The notes beneath the pieces are model-generated. The model ran no database searches. It saw nothing but the letters and a program-made list of their open reading frames with translations, and had not been told where the DNA came from. Source: Bacillota bacterium (GTDB lineage Bacteria > Bacillota > DTU025 > MWDF01). From it: DNA of 54,628 nt. A program made the translations under genes and the position numbers. Positions 49,855 to 54,628 of this stretch are shown here, in pieces. How positions within the stretch are numbered: position 1 is the stretch's first letter; every line of letters begins with the position of its first letter. The stretch is from contig JAGOKM010000003.1 of NCBI GenBank assembly GCA_017994615.1, forward strand, positions 1 through 54,628, written 5' to 3'.

Positions 49855-50899
49855 GGCGGCCGTCCTTGCGGCGGTGGTCATGATACTGGTCGCAATGCCT
49901 TCGTTGGCGAAGGCGGCTGAGGATCCGTTCAGCCTGAAGCTGAAGGAGGGCGATTCAATCGCCTTCACCGGCATAGGCTTCAGCACTGATGCAGACAAGA
50001 AGCTGCTTTTGGACCTCGACTGGACCGGGTTGGGGGTCGTGCTGGACGTATACGGCGTCAACACAAGGCTTGGGATGGCAGTGGACTTCTGGAAGGCTGG
50101 GGAGACCCCGGCGGACTTCGGCATAACCGGAGGCATAGGGCTAGACTATACGAAGATAATAAGCCTGCTTGCCGTGGTCGATGCCTCAGGCAACGCTTTC
50201 ATACAGAAGAATGCAAGCGGCCTCAGCGGAGCGCTGACGGCCAGGGTGTCCGCAAATACCGCCAAGCTGGCGGTAGTGCTTGACGCCGGGGCGATGTGGC
50301 CCGGCTTCGACAAATTCCCCGCTATGATGCTCGGACAGTCTGCCTGGACAGGCAAGGCCCTGGTGATGGACCCGGGGCAGGGCTGGCTGGAGCTGGCATT
50401 GGCGTTCATGAGTTCGAAGGGGCGCAAGGACGCAGTCAACCTGACTTACTCCAGGGACATAGACCAGTCCCTCAACAGGTTCGACATAGGCTACAACACT
50501 AGCTTCAGCCCGGATGGGACCGGGTTTACGCTAGGGCTTTACACGGGAATAGGATTCGGGCAGATCATTCCGATCCTTACGAGCGAGTTCACAGCGCAGT
50601 ATGACATAACAGACGATATAGGGATAATGGCGGCGCTGGGCGCCCAGGGAGGCCTGTATCCGATGGCATGGTTCAGGGGCAAGGCATGGGCGGAGATAAA
50701 CGAGGCCGCTTTCCTTGAGCTGGAGGGAAAGACGCCGATTATAGTCCTTGATCCGCTTGCGTCAAGGCTTTATCTTGAGGACCTTTCAAGATACATAGGA
50801 TTGGGGATCACATTCCCGAGGGCGCTGATGAGCAAGGTCCTACTGTCGTATGACTTCAACAAGGACGTATTCGGAATCGGATATTCGATGAAGTTCTAA
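49841..50899 (+). CDS. Secreted outer-membrane beta-barrel-like protein of the RND operon
   Basis: A 352-residue protein with a signal peptide (MKLNKAAVLAAVVMILVAM to KAAEDPF) and a body of amphipathic strands with Gly/Asp turns, ending GIGYSMKF, the terminal Phe typical of outer-membrane barrels. AAGGAGGT lies before ATG 49841, which overlaps the RND gene by 14 bases, so they are translated together. I recognise no named family. It is not TolC-like (TolC is largely helical), so it may be an outer-membrane exit or acceptor for cargo moved by the RND/LolA pair; this role is inferred. Confidence 0.65.
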   Translation: MKLNKAAVLAAVVMILVAMPSLAKAAEDPFSLKLKEGDSIAFTGIGFSTDADKKLLLDLDWTGLGVVLDVYGVNTRLGMAVDFWKAGETPADFGITGGIGLDYTKIISLLAVVDASGNAFIQKNASGLSGALTARVSANTAKLAVVLDAGAMWPGFDKFPAMMLGQSAWTGKALVMDPGQGWLELALAFMSSKGRKDAVNLTYSRDIDQSLNRFDIGYNTSFSPDGTGFTLGLYTGIGFGQIIPILTSEFTAQYDITDDIGIMAALGAQGGLYPMAWFRGKAWAEINEAAFLELEGKTPIIVLDPLASRLYLEDLSRYIGLGITFPRALMSKVLLSYDFNKDVFGIGYSMKF

Positions 50900-50911
50900 C
50901 CGGAGGTAAGC

Positions 50912-52408
50912 ATGGCCCCCCTCAGCACGGAGGAAGAAACACTGGATACCGAGATGAGCGCCTCGCCCTTGGAGGGAACGGAAGACTCCAAGGGCGACGT
51001 TTTGGATTACCCCGCCAAGAGGTTCAAATCAAGGTCGGTGGTGCTTGACAGGGATGCTGTGGATCATCTGGAGAAGCACCCGGAGAGGCTGCAGGCGTTC
51101 GTCTTGAGGCTTGCCCTGCCGGCTATCGCCGACAATGTGCTTGCGACTGTAACGCAGATGGCTGACATGATAATGGTAGGAAAGCTGGGCGCCGGGGCCG
51201 TTGCCTCAGTCGGGCTTTCCAACCAGCCGCTCTTCCTCATCCAGGGGCTTTTCATGGGCATAGGAATCGGCGTGACCGCAGTCGTGGCGAGGATGTACGG
51301 AGCAGGAAGGCGCAGGGAGGCGAACCACGTCTCACAGCAGATGCTGATCTTCTCATTCCTCCTTTCGGCGCTGCTCTGCGGATTTTGGTACATCTTCGTG
51401 CCTCAGATTGTAAGCTTCATGGGCGCCCAGCCCGACGTACTGGGCCTTGGCGTCACCTACATGCGCACGATAGTGCCCGGGCTTTTCATCCTCACGGTCA
51501 ACATGATCATGTCCTCGGCTTTACGGGGAGCAGGGGACACAAGGTCCCCCATGGTCGCAAACATCGCAATCAACGTGCTCAACATAATCGGCAATTACGC
51601 CTTGATATTCGGCAACTTCGGCTTCCCCGCCATGGGTGTGAAAGGTGCCGCCTTAGCGACGACCCTTTCCAGGACGACGGGTACCCTCATCCTGTTCTAT
51701 ATAATGACACAGGGGCGCGGGGTCCTTGAGCTGACCGCTGCAGATGGCTTCCGCCTTGAAGGAGTCACCTTGAAACGGGTGCTGAAGGTGGGGCTCCCCA
51801 CCGCCGCTGAAAGGGTGAGCCTTAGCTTGGGGATTACGTTCTATACGAGGATTGTGGCTTCGCTCGGCACGATAACCTATGCTGCGCACCAGATCGCCAT
51901 AAACGCCGAGCAGATATCCTTCATGCCGGGCTTCGGCTTTGCGACCGCCGCCACAGCCCTGGTCGGGCAGGCCCTCGGGGCCGGCAGCAGGAAGATGGCC
52001 GAAAGGGCAGGATGGACAGCATGGAAGATGGGGGCCATCCTCTCCGGGCTGCTGGGTCTGATACTCCTTTTCTGGCCCGAGGCATTAATGAGGCTGTACG
52101 TGGAAGACCCGGAGATAATCAGGTTAGGCAGCATGTGCCTGAGGATAATGGCCTTGGCGCAGATACCCATGTCAACGGGGCTTACCATCGTCGGAGCCTT
52201 GAGGGGCGCCGGGGATACCAGGGCGGTGCTTTACCTTACGATGTTCAGCGTATGGATAGTGCGCTTCGTAGGCAGCATAATTGCGGTCAAGACACTTGGG
52301 CTAGGCCTCTTCGGTGCATGGATAGTCATGGCCTTGGACTGGTACACAAGGGCGGCCGTCTTCATTCTGAGGTGGAAGGCGGGCCACTGGAAGGAAAGGA
52401 AGGTCTAA
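50912..52408 (+). CDS. MATE-family multidrug exporter
   Basis: A 498-residue transporter with 12 predicted helices and the MATE duplication: LALPAIADNVLATVTQMADMIMVGKLGAGAVA in the first half, GLPTAAERVSLSLGITF opening the second, and GALRGAGDTR near the end matching ALRGAGDTRSP in the middle. The first about 65 residues are an acidic, non-membrane extension absent from most MATE proteins. CGGAGGT precedes ATG 50912, 12 bases after the barrel gene. It exports organic cations or other compounds by sodium or proton antiport; its place in the envelope operon is unusual. Confidence 0.88.
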   Translation: MAPLSTEEETLDTEMSASPLEGTEDSKGDVLDYPAKRFKSRSVVLDRDAVDHLEKHPERLQAFVLRLALPAIADNVLATVTQMADMIMVGKLGAGAVASVGLSNQPLFLIQGLFMGIGIGVTAVVARMYGAGRRREANHVSQQMLIFSFLLSALLCGFWYIFVPQIVSFMGAQPDVLGLGVTYMRTIVPGLFILTVNMIMSSALRGAGDTRSPMVANIAINVLNIIGNYALIFGNFGFPAMGVKGAALATTLSRTTGTLILFYIMTQGRGVLELTAADGFRLEGVTLKRVLKVGLPTAAERVSLSLGITFYTRIVASLGTITYAAHQIAINAEQISFMPGFGFATAATALVGQALGAGSRKMAERAGWTAWKMGAILSGLLGLILLFWPEALMRLYVEDPEIIRLGSMCLRIMALAQIPMSTGLTIVGALRGAGDTRAVLYLTMFSVWIVRFVGSIIAVKTLGLGLFGAWIVMALDWYTRAAVFILRWKAGHWKERKV

Positions 52409-52437
52409 GATGCGGGCAGGAGTGAAAAGCCAGCTTA

Positions 52438-52468
52438 AGGCCGGCGGGTTGATAGCCGCCGGCCTCTC
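52438..52468 (+). terminator. Terminator hairpin of the envelope operon
   Basis: Perfect 10-base stem AGGCCGGCGG (52438-52447)/CCGCCGGCCT (52456-52465); little T-tract follows. Confidence 0.6.
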
Positions 52469-52534
52469 AGTTCCCTATTGCCAAAGAGGGCTCCTTCATA
52501 TATAGTAAGAGAGTCTTATTATCCTGGGACAAGA

Positions 52535-52548
52535 TGCTTGGCCAAGCA
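52535..52548 (+). promoter_or_regulatory. Perfect 14-base palindrome before degV
   Basis: TGCTTGGCCAAGCA, 38 bases upstream of the degV start; operator-like. No confident promoter boxes were found beside it. Confidence 0.35.
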
Positions 52549-52586
52549 AACAATATGCGAACAAGTTTAATGGAGGTTTCTAGAAT

Positions 52587-53450
52587 ATGGAATCGACGAA
52601 AAGGACGATAGGGATACTGACAGATTCGATTTCTGACCTGCCAGAGGAGATTGCTAAGCAATACGGAATCGAGGTCATACCTGTCAAGCTCCACATAGAC
52701 GACAAGACATACCTCGATAAGGTGGACATAACGGACGAGCAGTTCTTCGATATACTGAAGAACGAGCATGTGCACGCGAAGACATCGCAGCCCGGGCCCT
52801 ACGACTTCCAGGTAATCTACGAGAGGATGCTTGCTAAGTACGAGAAGGTGCTCTCCATCCATGCTTCCTCGGAGTTGAGCGGGACCTTCCAGTCGGCTGT
52901 CATGGCGAGGGAAGCGCTCGGCGGGGAAACGGCGGAAAGGGTGATGCTCTTCGACACAATGCAGGCCTCCATGGGAGAGGGCATGATGGTCATCAAGGCG
53001 GCCGAGATGCTGGCTTCAGGCTCGGGAATCCATGACGTGCTCACCGAGCTGGAGAGGATAGCCGGAATCATAAAGACCAGGTTCGTGCCCGACACCCTTA
53101 CATACCTCCAAAGGGGTGGCAGGATCGGCAAGGCAAGCGCCTTTGTGGGCAACATATTGAACATCAAGCCCTTGCTCGGCGTCGACAAGGTCGTATACCC
53201 GGTAGAGAAGGTGAGGGGCGGCAGGAACGTGGTTCCTAAGCTTCTTGAGCAGCTCAGGGATAGTCTAAAGCCGTCGGACAGCTTCGTCGCCTGCATTTTG
53301 AACCTGAACATGCCCGAGGACTCGGCCAAGATGGAAAGCGAGCTCAAACTGGACAAAAGGCTCAAGGGCATCTTGCACGCCAAAGTCGGGGCAACAATCG
53401 GCTGCCACGTCGGGCCTAAGGTGATAGGGCTCATCTGGTACAAGCTGTAA
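52587..53450 (+). CDS. DegV-family fatty-acid-binding protein
   Basis: A 287-residue protein matching the DegV/FakB family: ILTDSISDLPEEIAKQYGIEVIPVKLHID at the start, SIHASSELSGTFQSA as the carboxylate-binding motif, and PDTLTYLQRGGRIGKASAFVG. Members bind a fatty acid and, in some bacteria, present it to the kinase FakA for phosphorylation. GGAGGT precedes ATG 52587. It is monocistronic. No fakA is in the window. Confidence 0.9.
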   Translation: MESTKRTIGILTDSISDLPEEIAKQYGIEVIPVKLHIDDKTYLDKVDITDEQFFDILKNEHVHAKTSQPGPYDFQVIYERMLAKYEKVLSIHASSELSGTFQSAVMAREALGGETAERVMLFDTMQASMGEGMMVIKAAEMLASGSGIHDVLTELERIAGIIKTRFVPDTLTYLQRGGRIGKASAFVGNILNIKPLLGVDKVVYPVEKVRGGRNVVPKLLEQLRDSLKPSDSFVACILNLNMPEDSAKMESELKLDKRLKGILHAKVGATIGCHVGPKVIGLIWYKL

Positions 53451-53466
53451 GCAATGAATTGAGTCT

Positions 53467-53500
53467 TGCCGGCCTCGGTAGACAGGCCGGCATTATTTTA
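53467..53500 (+). terminator. Intrinsic terminator of degV
   Basis: TGCCGGCCT (53467-53475)/AGGCCGGCA (53484-53492) followed by TTATTTTA. Confidence 0.85.
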
Positions 53501-53518
53501 ACCCAGGAAAAATGAGTT

Positions 53519-53544
53519 ATAAAAAGGAAAAGCTGTATAACAGC
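53519..53544 (-). terminator. Terminator of the tRNA-Arg pair
   Basis: On the reverse strand GCTGT-TAT-ACAGC (53532-53544) is followed by TTTTCCTTTTT. Confidence 0.65.
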
Positions 53545-53568
53545 CTCTTGTACGAAATAAACTAATAA

Positions 53569-53644
53569 TGGTGGCCCAGGCAGGAATCGAACCTGCGGCC
53601 AACGGTTTAGGAAACCGCTGCTCTATCCCCTGAGCTACTGGGCC
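53569..53644 (-). tRNA. tRNA-Arg (CCT anticodon)
   Basis: A 76-base cloverleaf on the reverse strand: acceptor GGCCCAG/CTGGGCC, anticodon stem GCGGT/ACCGT (one mismatch or wobble) around loop TTCCTAA (anticodon CCT, reads AGG, the dominant Arg codon of this genome), T-arm GCAGG-TTCGATT-CCTGC, discriminator A, encoded CCA. Confidence 0.95.
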
Positions 53645-53648
53645 ACGC

Positions 53649-53724
53649 TGGCGCGCCTGGCAGGATTTGAACCTGCGACCTGCGGATTCGTAGTCCGTCA
53701 CTCTATCCACTGAGCTACAGGCGC
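53649..53724 (-). tRNA. tRNA-Arg (ACG anticodon)
   Basis: A 76-base cloverleaf on the reverse strand: acceptor GCGCCTG/CAGGCGC, anticodon loop CTACGAA (anticodon ACG, normally edited to ICG, reads CGU/CGC/CGA), T-arm GCAGG-TTCAAAT-CCTGC, discriminator G, encoded CCA. It is the first of two tandem tRNA-Arg genes, 4 bases apart. Confidence 0.95.
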
Positions 53725-53735
53725 CTGACTTAATA

Positions 53736-53765
53736 ATACTACAACCAGTATCGCCCCTTAGTCAA
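53736..53765 (-). promoter_or_regulatory. Promoter of the tRNA-Arg pair
   Basis: Reverse strand: TTGACT (53760-53765), 18-base spacer, TAGTAT (53736-53741), just upstream of tRNA-Arg(ACG). Confidence 0.5.
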
Positions 53766-53790
53766 GGATGAAGAGGTAAGGCGGGATTGC

Positions 53791-54350
53791 ATGCTACCTG
53801 CGGACAGGGCAAAGATGTGCGGTTACCTGGCCGGTTTGTTGAAGAGCGAAGCACTGGTTGAAGCCTTAGGATACATCGAACAAGACCATGGGTACACAGT
53901 TGACGAGCAGTGCGAGCTCGTCCTGACGGAGGCCCCGACGTTCTGCGAGGGGAAAAGAGCTGAGCTCATTTACGGAAATCCAGGAAGCTCACAACATCAT
54001 TCAAACAGGCGGTCTTTGAAGCCTGCAAGGAGGAGACGGACAAATCCAGGAACAAGCAAGAGGTCCGATCCTCGTTCAGGAAGGTGGGAGGCAGGTCCGG
54101 CGGCTTGCAGGATGGTTCGAGCGGCATGAGGCCCCTGGCGGAACTTTCATGCGATCTTCTTGGGTTGGGATTCGAAGGTTCGGGCCCTTACAGCACAAAC
54201 GCCAATATCCCAGTTTCCATGGGCATACCTTGCCTTTGCATGGGAGGAGGCGGCAGCGGCGGGGGCATGCATACCGTTGAAGGGTGGTTCAGCCCTGACT
54301 ACGGTTGGAGGCAAGTGCAGAGGTCTGCCTTCATAATCCGCTTTGGCTGA
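53791..54350 (+). pseudogene. Collapsed M20-family peptidase (N- and C-terminal remnants)
   Basis: The frame from ATG 53791 reads LVEALGYIEQDHGYTVDEQ, EAPTFCEGKRAEL, like the first 60 residues of an M20 peptidase, then loses sense. A second frame, open through about 53997-54350, reads GSGPYSTNANIPVSMGIP, GGGGSGGGMHTVEGWF, like the last 60-70 residues of such a peptidase (STDANVPI, GGGxHT). The central catalytic part, more than 200 residues, is missing, and the two ends are in different frames. I read this as one gene destroyed by a large internal deletion plus a frameshift; no product should be active. Confidence 0.6.
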
Positions 54351-54359
54351 AGTTGGCAT

Positions 54360-54388
54360 ATAGAAAAAGTGCAGCGATCGCGCTGCAC
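54360..54388 (-). terminator. Terminator of the nitroreductase gene
   Basis: GTGCAGCG (54369-54376)/CGCTGCAC (54381-54388); on the reverse strand it is followed by TTTTTCTATA. Confidence 0.8.
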
Positions 54389-54406
54389 CTTCAGTCAAGC
54401 GCAATA

Positions 54407-54628
54407 TCAGGCTTTTCCTACGGGTGCGACGTAGATTGTGAACTCTTCCTCCCCGTCAACCCCCAGGAGTTCGTCAACCAGCTTCTGGTTATAGGCAGCC
54501 ACAGCGCATGTGCCGAAGCCTATCGCCTCTGCCGCAAGGTACATGTTCTGGCAGACATGCCCGGCGTCCAGGAAGAGGATTCTGTGGGCGGATGCGGGGT
54601 ACCTCCATTCGCTCCTGTAAGGGATGAC
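54407..54628 (-). CDS. SagB/ThcOx-type nitroreductase, C-terminal part
   Basis: The last 73 codons of a reverse-strand gene that enters from the right edge. The translation contains WRYPASAHRILFLDAGHVCQ, NMYLAAEAIGFGTCAVAAYN and LLGVDGEEEFTIYVAPVGKA, the C-terminal pattern of SagB-type FMN dehydrogenases/nitroreductases (LDAGHxxQNxYLAAEALGLG, DGEEE). These FMN enzymes oxidise azolines in peptides or reduce small molecules; in amino-acid fermenters the role is unknown. A strong terminator follows. Confidence 0.85.
   Translation of the reverse strand, partial: VIPYRSEWRYPASAHRILFLDAGHVCQNMYLAAEAIGFGTCAVAAYNQKLVDELLGVDGEEEFTIYVAPVGKA

Overview
Taxon: The window looks like a chromosomal segment from an anaerobic, amino-acid-fermenting diderm bacterium, most likely of the Synergistota (inference). 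It encodes ferredoxin-dependent 2-oxoacid oxidoreductase subunits, a tryptophanase/tyrosine-phenol-lyase-type enzyme, PdxS/PdxT vitamin B6 synthesis, outer-membrane beta-barrel-like proteins ending in Phe, an RND pump and many AGG arginine codons. A T-box leader, a Bacillus-type LexA box and a coaX-dus-greA-lysS gene order are also Firmicutes-like. No species can be named from sequence alone.

Layout: 1-255, start of a secreted transporter-binding protein (reverse). 596-6681, a tight forward operon: GlpA-like and GlpB-like flavoproteins, DUF1667 protein, thioredoxin reductase, metal P-type ATPase. 6709-8430, a PLP lyase with its own promoter and a 24-residue tyrosine-rich leader peptide. 8486-11857 (reverse): cysteine-synthase-like enzyme, a LexA-boxed dinB operon, and an outer-membrane-like protein. 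11988-18862: EamA transporter/SDR/class-III aminotransferase operon, a zinc-finger-like DUF2087 regulator, a secreted esterase and a DapA-family aldolase. 18863-27060: an AT-rich island holding an RpiR regulator, a TRAP transporter, 2-hydroxyacid dehydrogenase, RraA-like aldolase, KDG kinase and KDPG aldolase, probably for uptake and breakdown of a sugar acid through 2-keto-3-deoxygluconate; a DUF2148 gene ends it. 27071-35693: exonuclease III, ZIP transporter, coaX, hflX, dus, an HTH/unknown-enzyme pair, greA, lysS and tRNA-Ala. 35864-42113: small ferredoxin, pdxS, pdxT, glyA and the four-subunit 2-oxoacid:ferredoxin oxidoreductase. 42191-44146: T-box-controlled serS followed by two tRNA-Ser genes. 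44224-45707: DNA alkylation repair protein and a TtcA-like PP-loop protein. 45774-52408: an envelope operon of LolA-like protein, RND permease, beta-barrel-like protein and MATE exporter. 52587-54628: degV, two tRNA-Arg genes (reverse), a collapsed M20 peptidase pseudogene, and the end of a SagB-type nitroreductase.

Regulation is unusually readable. Many promoters show TTGACA/TATAAT-like boxes with 17-18 base spacers, and several have perfect palindromes or repeats at the start site. The most interesting candidates for undescribed biology are the Tyr-rich leader before the lyase, the adaptor-less LolA-RND-barrel-MATE operon with paired 13-base operators, the HTH plus so-called quinate dehydrogenase pair with a tandem operator, and the greA leader with an internal terminator. 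No CRISPR array, rRNA, insertion sequence or integrase was seen.
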